In this document: positions 11,606 through 24,828 of the stretch, in pieces
How positions within the stretch are numbered: the stretch's first letter is position 1
Layout: each line of letters begins with the position of its first letter
DNA from: Punctularia strigosozonata HHB-11173 SS5
Lineage: Eukaryota; Basidiomycota; Agaricomycetes; Corticiales; Punctulariaceae
Length of the DNA stretch: 64,000 bases
Assembly (NCBI RefSeq): GCF_000264995.1
Contig: NW_006767442.1
Coordinates: forward strand, 1,329,314 to 1,393,313
Reading direction: 5' to 3'
Translations under genes and position numbers: made by a program
The notes under the pieces: model-generated
Database searches by the model: none
Told to the model about the DNA's origin: nothing
Seen by the model: only the letters and a program-made list of their open reading frames with translations

Positions 11606-13720
11606 CTACTCGTGCGCTTCGACCCGGGGCCCACGCTCCCTCACGAACCACACGTCCGCCCTCTCCCACACCGTCTTCCCTGTCCTCATCCTCTCCGTCT
11701 TCCCTCCCGCCACGCCAAACATCCCGAATCCCAACACCTCGCCCTCCTCGTCCATCACAAACTCGGCCGTGGCCTGCGCGCCGGGCCCGAGCTGCGCCGT
11801 CGTCTCGAACGGCGTCGCGTCCGCCCCGTACCCCCGCGGGTACAGCATCGTGAACCGGACGTCGAACGTGTCTGCGCGATCGGCGCGCGGGACAAAGCGG
11901 ACGTGGCTCGAGAACACGCGGTTCCAGGCGGCGAGGAGCTGCGGCCCCGCCGAATCCCCCTTCGCTGCATCCACGCTCGCGAAATCAGCTATCACAGCAT
12001 CGCTGTAGCGCGAAGCACTCTCGGAGGCGCGTAGGTTTAAAGTTCCGTATCCGGGATCGGAGTAAATACCCGCGAGATGTGCGAGAGAAGGCGCCATCGC
12101 CGGAGCGCTTGATGCAGCAGGAGGCGGCACGCCCACGGATCTGTGAGCGGCAGGGCTAGCTCCTTGTTCGCCAGCTTCGGTACTAGAGCGCATGCGTCTA
12201 TCAAACATCTTGAGCGCGCGGGGAAATCGACTTACTCCTGGAGAGGTTGTTTGAGTACGGACTTCAGGATACGCATCCCAACCCGCACTGTGGCCGACGT
12301 GGTGTTGTCCGCATTTGCAAGGACTACTACTCCGGCCTTGACCTGCGGGAAGAATGCTGCGAGAGCTGATACGCCCGGAATAGCGCCAGCGTGCCATATC
12401 ATCTGCGCCAGCACTGAATGACGTGGAAGCTCAACAGGCGACGAATAACCTACATCTAAGCCTTCCAACGAGTTCCTGATCCATCCCAGACCGTAGTTCA
12501 TGATGGGTACTTGTATGAACCCAGGAAGACCCCGGACGATGGAAGCCGGCGCGATCGCGACGTCATAGACAGACTTCGGGAGCACCGTCTCGTTCGTGAC
12601 CGGATCCACCCCTTGGTGTAACCACATTCGCACCCATCGCGCCTTACGATGAATCCTTGTCAGAATCCATACATGAATCGATCTCATTGAACTCTCACCA
12701 TGTCGGCGGAGGTGGTGATCACACCACCGCCACCCGCGCAGAGCTCCGCGACCTGGTCATCTATAAAGTGTGGGATACGTCGGCCGGATCTGGTCCAGGA
12801 ATGGGAGAACCGGCCGGTGCTTTCCGCTCGGGAAGGTGAATATGTGGTGTCTTTCATTCCGAGGGGCTTGAATATACGATCGGCGACGAAGTCCTGATAT
12901 GTCATGCCAGAGTACTTCGAGATTATGTACGTCCCCGTCATGTACATCTACAGGAAGAAGTGAAATGAGTTGCTTCTTCAACTGCGGAGGGGTGCATACC
13001 ATGTTGTTGTACAACCACGACTGGCGAATTCCAGATGTCGACCGAAGATGTTTGAAACGAGCGATGATGTCCTGAGGCATATCGTCGCGACCATGCGAGT
13101 GCGTATGACTGTCGAAAGCATCTGCGATTAAAGCAATCCATTATACTCGAGGGGGGCGACGTCCACGTACTCTGACAGGCCAGTATGATGGGCGAATATG
13201 TCGCGCAAGTTGATCCCTTCGGTCGCACAATGATCTTGTAGCTCCCACTCGTCAGGCAAAAGCTCTTTGATCTTCGTGTCCCAGTCCAGAACCTCGATAG
13301 AGGGAGGGAGCGACGTAACGTTCTTCCCTTTTGCAAAGTCGTCTATCATGATACCCATCGCGGCTGGTACGAACGCCTTAGACACGGATGCGACAGCTAC
13401 CAAGGTCTATCACAGGTACGCGAAGGATGGAATGAGCGAAGGACCCGGAAGCATCAGATCGAAGGGGAACTTACATCGGTTTCGAAGGGGTCACCCTCTT
13501 CCGTTCGAACACCCCAGGCCCCGAGCTCGATCCCGCCGTCCGGGCACACCACGGCGACGGAGAGGCCAGGTATAGCGTCGTGTGCGAGAATGCCTTCTAC
13601 GAACGACTTGAAGGCCGCGTCGACAACCGGCGCGGCGTCGCTCTTCATAGGCTCCTGCGGCGCGAAAGCACCTTGATCGGGCGTAGCACAACTCTTGAGT
13701 CCTTCCTTCGCTGCTGACAT
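11606..13720 (-). CDS. Serine beta-lactamase-like hydrolase, tandem copy 4, probably not secreted
   Basis: Fourth paralogue, closest to copy 3. The catalytic set is intact: SVSK (ASVSKAFVPAAMG, near 13385), YNN (WLYNNM, near 13010) and HAG (WHAGAIPG, near 12390). The start at 13720 (MSAAKEGLKSCATPDQGAFA) has no hydrophobic stretch. The sequence just upstream matches the 5' leader and TATA region of copy 2, so a missing signal-peptide exon is unlikely. In the C-terminal domain the two cysteines kept in copies 1-3 are changed: GYGTLNLRASESASRYS has Arg and Ser, each explained by one base change (TGC to CGC, TGC to AGC). The protein is therefore predicted to be intracellular with an intact active site. 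Confidence 0.87.
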
Positions 13721-14254
13721 CCGTGTCGGGCTAAGTCTGGAGAATCTTGCTGAGGAGAAGCCGGCCAGCACGCTCTTGAAGTATCCTGCCTCAGGCCACA
13801 GAGCTGTATTCGTTCCGCCCCGGCAGTCAAATCATCATGACCCATCGCGCCGTTTGCGCAGCTGCATTGCGCGCCGGACGTCTGTCGAAGCGGGGGTGGA
13901 AGCAAATGCTAGCGTGGGAATGTTCGTTCGTGCTCGGCCCGGGCCGAGAGCGTACCAGGGAGGAAGTTAGGTTGCTACGTATTGTTGGCGGCGTTGAATT
14001 GGAACTTCAATCCCCGGAAGCGCAGGAAGAAGGTGCAGAGAACACACGACTCTAGATCGGCACTAGGTTGTTCAGGTACATACAACGAGGCAGTTGCTAC
14101 AACAGTACGGGTGTTTCTCGGCGAACGGACGGAGTTCAACGTAAGTGAGTGTCTAGGGAGGGTATCGATTTCATTTTTGTAGGGGCGCGAAGTCATGACC
14201 GGTCAGCCGGTCGCACACTCCGACGCGAACCGGGTCACAGCTCAGCGCCAAGTG
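13721..14254. other. Intergenic between hydrolase array and glucoamylase
   Basis: Holds the promoter of copy 4 and the 3' flank of the glucoamylase gene; both lie on the minus strand. No coding exon is supported. Confidence 0.45.
13826..13841 (-). promoter_or_regulatory. Conserved promoter block of hydrolase copy 4
   Basis: The plus strand reads GTCAAATCATCATGAC, about 105 bp upstream of the copy 4 start. It is the one-mismatch partner of the block upstream of copy 3. A TATA-like GATACTTCAAGAG lies between it and the ATG, near 13775. Confidence 0.45.
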
Positions 14255-16688
<2,434 letters not shown>

Positions 16689-16746
16689 TTCGCTAGATGA
16701 CTACCGGGTAGGAATGCGGTGGATCAAATTGGCCTTTGTAGCTATC

Positions 16747-16754
16747 CTTATATA
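16747..16754 (-). promoter_or_regulatory. TATA box of the glucoamylase gene
   Basis: TATATAAG on the minus strand, about 60 bp upstream of the glucoamylase ATG, the usual position for a fungal TATA element. Confidence 0.6.
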
Positions 16755-17781
16755 CGGAAAAAGACGAGCGGCAGGCAACCGAGGAGTATCGCTGCAATAC
16801 CAGTAATAATCACCTCCTTCGTCCAGACAAGGCAGTCGCGGGTTGATCAGAACGCCAAGATGGCAGATCCATGACCGGATGACCAGTTGTCTTTCTGCCT
16901 GCCAGCCTTCGTTGCTCACGCCCGTCGCACGACAGTTGGCGCGTCGATCACGGAGACGGATGGGAGAATGACGCAGTCCATCTCTCGACACGCGACGACC
17001 ATGCGACCCAGTCAAATTTCCGGCGGGCAGGGATTGTTAGAATATTGGTTCCGAACCTCCGCGCATTCGAGAGGGCGAACGCGCATCGAGATGATGGTCA
17101 AAGGGAAAGAGGCGCGTTTTCACGTGATTGCGGTCCCGCCCAGAAATCGACCGACAGCGACTCTTTGCCATCTTCCTCGACGTCCAGCCTCAAACGTTGA
17201 CAGCGCCCTCACCGAGCTCTTCGGTTTACTTGGACGAGTTTTGCCCGAGCTCCACAGTCGAGCATCCTGTGTCTATTTTTTGAGACCGGCCATGCGCAGG
17301 TTCTGCAGCTGACCCCCATCTTCACGGAACCGAAGCGAGGAAGCCTGCGGCGACCGCGCCTTGACTGGGTGTTCCTGGGATCTCGTCACGAGTCGGCGTT
17401 GCGGCTTCTTTGTTGCGATGATTGAGAGACTCTGAGAGTTCCTGGGTTTCGAAGAATTTGGAGAAGGAAACGTCGGAGGCTGTCGGGGGCTGTCGGGGGC
17501 CACCCGTGTTCCGGATCTCGTGGTCACTGATCAAAAGCTGATGTCAAGGCTGACGAAAACGTGCGTTGCATCTCAAAAGTCGACCTGCTTCTCACCAGCA
17601 CGACCGCGTCGGGGAGCGTCGGGAGCGTCGGGGCGTAAATCGTGCGCGTCAAGAACCCGCCCGCTTGTGCACCTTTGGCCCGACGTTAGGCGGTATCGTC
17701 CCGATCTCTTGCCTTTTTGGTCCAAAAGCACCAAAGTGTGGTATCGGTTGTACCTCGCTGGCGGGGTCCGTACACAGGATT

Positions 17782-17807
17782 GAATGTTCAATTCGAATGT
17801 TCAATTC
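17782..17807. repeat. Perfect 13-bp tandem repeat with palindromic arms
   Basis: GAATGTTCAATTC occurs twice back to back (17782-17794 and 17795-17807). Each unit has inverted arms GAAT and ATTC, and the flanks GATT and AATC extend the symmetry. It lies about 300 bp from the 3' end of the permease gene and 1.1 kb from the glucoamylase start. Confidence 0.7.
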
Positions 17808-18110
17808 TAATCAGATTTCTTGCTCGGTCGCTTACCCCGTGCGAGCGCTATTCAACTCCACATCTACCACCCCATGATATGCGCGTTTCACCCTCCTAGA
17901 TGGGACCAGTTGCATCGATCCCATTCCCATACTTCCCCGGCTCAAGTTCCCTGTACTAACCAACGAATGGCGGCTTTGCCGGGCGGCAACGAAGTACGCA
18001 GAAAGAGCGCTATGTTTGCGACTTGTCACGAGCAGATCATGACATGACACTCACGTACGAGAGCTGTATACAACACACTAATGATACAACAATAAACCAT
18101 AGCCGCCCTC

Positions 18111-20970
18111 TCAAATCGTATACCGGAAGTCAGGCGCTCTGTCGCCCATCTTCCTCAACTCTTGCTCGCTGAACGTGGGCTTTCCATCCCCGTTCATGAG
18201 CCTCTCCCTCTTACTATTGATTCGCTTGTACAGAATCACGACGATAGGCAGCGCAATGAACCCAATGCCGACGAACATGAGTTCGATAGCATCTGTATAG
18301 TCCAGTGCATAAGCATGGTCTTTGTGAAGATTGTAGTGAGTAAAGAAGACTTACGCCCAACGATGTAACGCGGTGCGTCTTTAGTCCTGTAGATATTCGA
18401 CGCGAAGGCGCCCCCGAAGTTGCCTTTGAGACACCGGTTGTCAAGGCGGTCAGCATTCGGCGGGATTGCATCGGTACCTCCCTCGGGAATGGAAGACAGT
18501 CGCTACGACTCACCGATGCCAATGTGCGCAGCCATGCCCACACCTCGCTTGTACTGGCCCGCGAGGTTGTTGCCGAGCCTGAGGGTTTGACAAGCATGGG
18601 GGATTGCACCTTAGACACGAACACCGACGGTCACTCACCAAGCAACCACGCCGGGGAATGCGGCGTACGATCCCGCCACGACCAGGAACTGGATATGTTT
18701 ATCCATCAGGTGGCGGCGTTCGACATAGCAGCAGTACCGATCGCTCTTACCGTGCCAAAATACTGGGACGAACGATCACTTTGAGCAATTTCTCTATGGA
18801 ACAGACGGTTGAACCCCACCTTAACGCCGATAGGGACATCACTGATGTTTATGGAAAACCCGATAAGACACATCACCAGTCCGGCCAAAATAAACGGATA
18901 GCGCATCTTGATGCGATCGGACCAGACGGCGAAGATGATGAGCACGATCGCTACACGAAAACACAGTGCGAAGCCGTCAGATGCGGAAGTATCGGGAGCG
19001 TGTGTGTCCTCGGTGACTTACTCGCAAAGACGTACGGCGGCACGGTGAGGAGCTGGCTGATTGCCGTCGTGAACCCGAAGCTGGAGAAAAGACGTATGTG
19101 AGTGGAGACCTTACTCGGGTACGAACCGAGGAAGTTATACCCGTTGATGATGGAACTGCGATGCGCTTCAGTACTGCACGCGGTACGTAGAGCGCGTCTC
19201 GCACTCACGGCAAGAAGAGAGATATGCCGTAGAGGGGCGTTATGATAGATAAATACACCAATATGTGCATCCAAACCTAAGCGAAGGCGATGAGTTGACC
19301 GACGCACGGCCATCATCACGGCTGACGAGCTGACCTGCCAGTCCGTGAAAGCGTCGATGATGTGACGGAAGGCGAAATGCTCCTCTTCGCCCACGGAAGA
19401 GTTGTCGTATTCTATGTCGTGCGTTACGGTCGCCCGTCATCATAAGAACCTTCCGACTCACTCTTGCGCTGGATTACCCATGCACGCTCCTCGGGTGTAA
19501 GGAATTTCGCGGTATCGGGGAAGTCCACCAGCACTGAGAGACATCATCGCATCCCTTAGGCACATCCGAGAGGGGTGTATGTATATACCTACCGAATATC
19601 GAGATGAAGCCAACCACAACGGTCGCCAAGCCCTCGATGATCTGCATGAATAGTATTATTAATTGTGGTCGCAACGTTGGATCCACACCCACGAAGATCC
19701 AGGACCAGCCAAGTTTACCGTCCGTGCCACTCATGAAGCTGATACCGAAAGCGAGAAGACCCGAGAAGGCACCTGACACAGTCAAATCTTCAGTCCGAAC
19801 ACTTGGGTGCATCGAATTGTGCGACAAACCGGCGACTGTGGCCGCGCCGAAGAACAATCCAATGCGGAACTAAGTTTAGTAGATCAGATACCCGAGTTGG
19901 GTGATTGAGAGAGAGAGACCACCTGCAAATAGTGCCGTGGATACCATATGGAAAGACTACAGGGAGTTGTCAACAACATACGTTATATGAGGAGATGAAT
20001 CTCACTAGTAGACGACACCTGGGAACAATCCAGCCTCTAGCAAATTCAACCACTCGTCATCAAGAGCATCACCAAGACGTGACACATACGTACCGGCTAT
20101 TCCAAGGCAGATTCTAACACCGACAAGTTCAGGATAGCTAGATACGAAGACATAAGACGATCTGTAGAGTCGTATTGCAAGGCAGTCACGTACTTCCGTA
20201 CTAATCCCATTAGGGTCCTACCGAAACGTTAACGTTGGACTTCATGCAAGGTATAGGCACGTACATGATTACACCCCACACCATCTGATAGGAGGATGAG
20301 TGTGGTGCCTGGTACATGGAATACCAAGAACGCATACCGTAATCCCTGGAAGCCATCTCGACGGTCTAAACTTCTTCAAAACCAAACTATTCCACGTGAG
20401 TTCATACATTGGGCGAAAATCGATACACAAAAGACTTACTTGGCTGGGCATTCGCATAGGCAATATGGCTAGAAGCGAATATTTACAACCATGCGCCAAT
20501 GGGGTAATGATCGGTCTTACCACGAAGTACATAGTCTGTGATTGCGTGTTCTCAGATCGAAGTCAACTGACATATTATGGTGTACTTGAAACATACCAAC
20601 GCGATGTTGTACTTGTCGCCAGTAAGGTTCAACTGGTCCGTCAAGCCCTGTAGCTTCGCGTTGCCTAGGCAGCGTTCAGTATACACGTCATCGGCATATG
20701 ACCTGCCCCACCGATGTTCCCTAACACAAGTACGTACGTCTCAGCGATGAATATGTAGGAACGTGCTCATATACACGCACCTCTGTCCAAGAACGACATG
20801 AGATACATCAAGCTCAGCATGGGCATGAGCCTCATATCGATCTTCCTCCATAATCTCCGCTCCTCCTCAGCGGACAAAACGGGCACCACGACATCTTCCA
20901 TCGCTTTCTCCGGAGAAGCCTCCTCTACATATTCGACCGATGGCTTCTCCTCGTTCTTGCTCTCAGACAT
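18111..20970 (-). CDS. MFS permease, anion:cation symporter (ACS) family
   Basis: Major facilitator superfamily permease of the fungal allantoate/nicotinate/pantothenate type (Dal5/Tna1/Liz1-like), predicted in the plasma membrane. The start at 20970 (MSESKNEEKPSVEYVEEASP) gives the usual acidic cytosolic N-terminus, followed by the family block LWRKIDMRLMPMLSLMYLMS FLDRG and then GNAKLQGLTDQL. Later exons carry NLAGQYKRGVGMAAHIGIGN and the tail ends RAPDFRYTI at 18111. The gene is split into many short exons, so several of the 12 membrane segments were only read piecewise. Substrate unknown; it is a separate subtype from the two permeases at 42.6-48.7 kb. Confidence 0.85.
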
Positions 20971-21867
20971 GACAGAGGCCTCCAAAGTAAGCAAATAGAC
21001 TCAGATACTGTCGCCAGACCCTGTCAGCAGATGTACCTCCAGGTGAATAGAACAGAATGACTCTCTCTTGGCGAGGGAGAGTGACGACCTCTGAAAGAGC
21101 CCCACTCTTGAATCTATATAGACCATGGGCGCGCACTTCTCACAGCGTATCGAGCACGAGGCTTGGATACGCCCTGCGGGGTCCGTAACGAGCAGGGCAT
21201 CCGTGCGGGGTAAACAAAAGAAGACGGCCTTGTGACCTGCCTTTAGCTTCCTGCCCGTCCGCAGCGAGCTTCTTATAGCGTGGGAAATGGTGTACATTTT
21301 GCGGCTCTGCATTACGACGCCCGTCGATGTGGATAAGACGCGAGCTCTGAGGGGAAATAATATGATAGTTTGCTCGCGTCAGATGCAAATAACTGACCAA
21401 GAACCTCGGTCATCCACGTAGCGAGACCTCTGGTTGCACCTAGCGAATACGAAACGTATGCTACGCCACCAGACGTCTTCTCAAGCCCCCAATCCGGCTG
21501 CCCTAAGCGTGCGGTGCCGGATCAGCAGCCGCTCCTTTGATAGTGGATCTGTCTCATGACATCAAGAGCAGGCTCAAATATATGAAATGGTGAGATGGAA
21601 CGCTCACCTAAGTACGCTCCTGACGCCGCTTTCTCACTACCACCCGCTGCTACCCACAAACGTCCTGGGACAGGATGCTTATACAGGTGAACGAGCGTCA
21701 GTATCATAAGCAGGTACCATCTAGCTACGCCACCACGGAGCACGTGGGCCAAGGGAACGCGGAGTCCATGAAGGTGGCTTGGCAGATTAAAACTCAATAT
21801 CACAGCGATAACGTACAACACATCTAGTACATCCATAGATCACCCACCAGACACATGACAAGCGCGA
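20971..21867. other. Intergenic, no supported gene
   Basis: About 0.9 kb between the permease promoter and the 3' end of thymidylate synthase. Open frames are short and match no family that I recognise. Confidence 0.45.
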
Positions 21868-22820
21868 TCAAACACTCATCTTCATCGCGATACTAGGATG
21901 GGGATCGTACCCTACCACCTCGAGGTCCTCCGCCACGAACTCATCGATGTCGTTCACCTCCCTCTTCCATTTCAACTTCGGGAACGCGCGTGGCTCGCGC
22001 TCGAGCTGCTTCTGCAACGCCTCAACGTGGTCCTTGTAAACGTGCGCGTCGCCGAGCTGGATGATCAATTCGTGCGCTTCGGTCCCTGTGACTTGCGCGA
22101 CCATATGCGTAAGGAGGGCGTAGGACGCGATGTTGAACGGAATGCCGAGGCCGAGGTCGGCAGAGCGCTGGTACATGAGACAGGACAATCTCGGTTTCTC
22201 GGAAGGCGCGGAAGGGAGGTGCACGTAGAATTGGCACATCATGTGACAGGGAGGTAACGCCATTTGCGGGATGTCTATATCCAGCGCGTTAGACTTGGAT
22301 AAACACGCATGGAGGAACGGCACGTACCCCTCGGATTCCACGCGCTTAGGATAATCCGGCGATCTGTGGGATCCTCCTTGATTTTGCGTATACATTCCTT
22401 CAGCTGGTCGACGCCCTCCCCGGTATAGTCCTTATCGCAGTCGGTGTACTCGGCACCAAAGTGCCTCCATTGGAACCCGTATACGGGACCCAGGTCTCCT
22501 TCTCGCCGATGGCCCAAGCCACGTTTCTCCAAAAACTCCTTGCTCCCGTTACCATCCCATATCTTCACGCCCTTCTCCGAGAGCAGCTTCGAGTCGGTCG
22601 AGCCCCGTATAAACCAAAGAAGTTCGAGAAGTATGCCACGTAAGAAAGTTCGTTTCGTGGTCAGGAGAGGTAGAGTGTTGTAGGCGAGAGAGAAACGAAG
22701 CGGATTCGGCGCGAAGATGGAAAGGGTGCCAGTGCCGGTACGGTCGGCTCGGGACTCCCCAGTCGCGATGACGCGTCGAATAAGATCCAGATACTGATAC
22801 TCTTCGTGTGCTTTCGACAT
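21868..22820 (-). CDS. Thymidylate synthase
   Basis: Converts dUMP to dTMP using methylene-tetrahydrofolate; essential for DNA synthesis. The product is 299 residues, a normal length. Signatures in order: [77 protein letters not shown], the catalytic cysteine in [46 protein letters not shown] and the C-terminal [11 protein letters not shown]. One 53-nt intron (donor GTACGT, branch CTAAC) splits NPR from DIPQM. Divergent from the NTF2-like gene with about 250 bp between. Confidence 0.96.
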
Positions 22821-23070
22821 GGCGCAGGGAGGGGAACTGTGAGGAGGAGAAAGAGGAGGAGGGGGAAGATGAGGCCACGAAAACGCGTGAACGGTGAAGG
22901 TCCCAACGCGTAATGCATATGAGTCAGGCCGTTTGAACGCGTCTGTGGCGTGGAATTTTCTTCGATTTCTGCTTTCACGTGCGTCGTATCTATGACGTCT
23001 CTCGCAATGCCGTCGACAACAGCGGCCATGCACCGGCTCAACTCTGCTCTCACTTTTCCTCTCGTCAATC

Positions 23071-23940
23071 ATGCAAAGTCCTGTGGATGAAATTGTTCCT
23101 CTCGTTAAGCGTTTGACGACAGCTCCCGATCTCAAAGCGTTACAAGAGGATGTGGAACGGTAGATGTCTAGCGGATTAACATCCAACTTGATCATTGGAA
23201 CTATATCTTTCAGGTACTTCACATGGGACGCGGGATTCAGACACCCGCTCTGCTACGTGCCTCCAGGTCCCAAGTCTCGAGACCAATTGCTAGCGATCTA
23301 TCTTCACTATCGCGCTATCTCTCCCAATACTATGTCTGATGTGCGCGTTCTTGGCAAGTCAATCGTGATTATAACTGGTGGGGGCTAATCATGTTCTTGA
23401 CAGCATACGATGCATCCCAGGATGTTCTTGTCATTGAGACTGTCCAAGTGTTCCATTTGTTCTTTAGTTTGCTGCGTCCCGCGCCCTCGCGGTTCGTGCA
23501 CTATCCTTTCTTTCGCTATCACATTCGCCTATTAAATTTCGTTGTACAGACTAGTCACTACTCTAACCCTGCGACGAGAAAACGGTCTTCACTATGTTGC
23601 GCTTCAGGAGGATTTCTATCATCCCGACGTACGTTCATATTCTCTATTGGATGCTTCCGTGCGGCTCGACACTATAGTATAACAGCATTTCCTCAATCTT
23701 CTCATTCCACCTCTCGCACCGATCATCCGCCTCGTGTTGTATCTCACTACCCTCCTCTGCGTCGTCGCTATCTGGGTGAGAGGCTCATCAGTCCTCCCCT
23801 TTCCCCGTTGCTTACGCTCCAACATGAGTTCGAACCGATACTCGGACTCTTTCCTCTACGCGGCCCAGGCAAAGTCATATCGGCCTTCGATGCGGCTATT
23901 CGTCGGCGTGGCCTTAGGAATACGAATAAAGATAATGTGA
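23071..23940 (+). CDS. SigF-like NTF2-like domain protein with membrane segment
   Basis: Fungal protein of the SigF-like NTF2 family, function unknown. Exon 1 starts at 23071 ([20 protein letters not shown]) and joins [19 protein letters not shown] at 23214. Further exons give [20 protein letters not shown], then [20 protein letters not shown] and DFYHPD, then a hydrophobic segment [18 protein letters not shown]. Splicing of four short introns is needed and each has good GT/AG signals. The C-terminal reading to the stop at 23940 could be shortened or spliced differently. The NTF2 fold plus membrane helix suggests a lipid or small-ligand role at a membrane, which is inference. Confidence 0.8.
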
Positions 23941-24454
23941 TGGGGATGACAGGTCACATAGGCGAACTCCAGAACGGGCTCAGCAGAGTCAGTGCTACAC
24001 GGAAGGAGAACGATCAGACATAACAGAGCATGACACTCATTATTTGACGAGGAGGTGATGATCACTTCCTGCTGGCCGCGTCTGCTGACAAGCCATTGCC
24101 ATACAATCCGTACAAGGTAATCGATATGCAAACACGTGTAGTTACTCTCCCTTAAATACGCGATATAATTGACGACGATGTTACACTTGATTGCATTTCC
24201 GCCACGATGCGAGCGGACCCGTGTTCAAGCTTGCCAGGTTGTAACGCGGTAGTAGTTTTTTGCCACTGATTCCGCCTCGACACTTCGTCTCTGAAACTCA
24301 CGTAGCGCTACGTCTCACAATCGTCAACGGGTGGTATAAGGGTTCATGGAAAGACTGCGATTCATAAGGGGTTCAATAGTTGAACCATTAGGCAGCTCTA
24401 GTATATCTATCCGGGGTCTTCGCATCGGCTGGCGAAGTATGTAGCGTATGACGT
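23941..24454. other. Intergenic between convergent genes
   Basis: Contains a perfect hairpin GGTTCAA-TAG-TTGAACC at 24370-24386, about 70 bp downstream of the stop of the small minus-strand gene. Nothing else is supported. Confidence 0.45.
24370..24386. terminator. Perfect hairpin downstream of the small amphipathic gene
   Basis: GGTTCAA-TAG-TTGAACC: a 7-bp perfect stem with a 3-nt loop, about 70 bp downstream of the minus-strand stop at 24455. It may be a 3' UTR structure; a role in RNA processing is inference. Confidence 0.35.
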
Positions 24455-24828
24455 CTAATAGGTGGTGCCTGCTGTTGTCCCCGTCGTCCCGACGCCCCTA
24501 CGGCCGAAACCGCGCCTTCGCCGGCCCGTGGCCATCGTCGAACGCCGGGAACCGAAGCACCGACAGCATATGATATCGAGGAATACATCCCAAATAGTGA
24601 CGAGCACCTAATAGGCAGCAGCGAGTTAGCCTATGGTGTAGGGGAACAGTAGACACGAAGCACATACCGTTACGATGGCGCTAATGATTGTCTCGATAAC
24701 GCCGGCGATAGCGGAAATTACGGCGTTGATGCCGGCGCCGATGGCAGAAACGATAGATCCCTGCAAAATTCGGAGATCGAGTCAGGACCTCAAGTGGCGG
24801 GCCTGAAAATCGGATATACACGAACCAT
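24455..24828 (-). CDS. Small amphipathic protein, 'GAGINAVISAI' basidiomycete family
   Basis: An 82-residue protein encoded in three exons. Exon 1 is only the ATG (24826-24828), followed by a 65-nt intron with a GTTCGT donor. Exon 2 gives GSIVSAIGAGINAVISAIAG and VIETIISAIVT. A 60-nt intron precedes exon 3, VLVTIWDVFLDIICCRCFGS, followed by an Arg-rich patch and a Gly/Thr-rich tail ending in TTY at 24455. A repeated Ile-Ser-Ala-Ile pattern forms a small-residue hydrophobic helix; the CCRC cluster beside a basic patch resembles an S-acylated membrane anchor. Similar small proteins are common in Agaricomycetes and have no known function. A TATAAA lies at 24919-24924. Confidence 0.8.

Larger units (their letters stand above)
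16689..18110. other. Glucoamylase promoter and intergenic DNA
   Basis: About 1.4 kb without a supported gene. It holds the TATA box at 16747, short GTCGGG-type direct repeats near 17480-17500 and 17608-17636, and a perfect 13-bp tandem repeat at 17782-17807. The open frame at 16887-17312 has no domain and no gene-like structure. Confidence 0.5.

Noticed and set aside
16887-17312. 141-codon plus-strand frame upstream of glucoamylase
   Set aside because: Lies in promoter DNA, lacks any domain and has no downstream splice partner.
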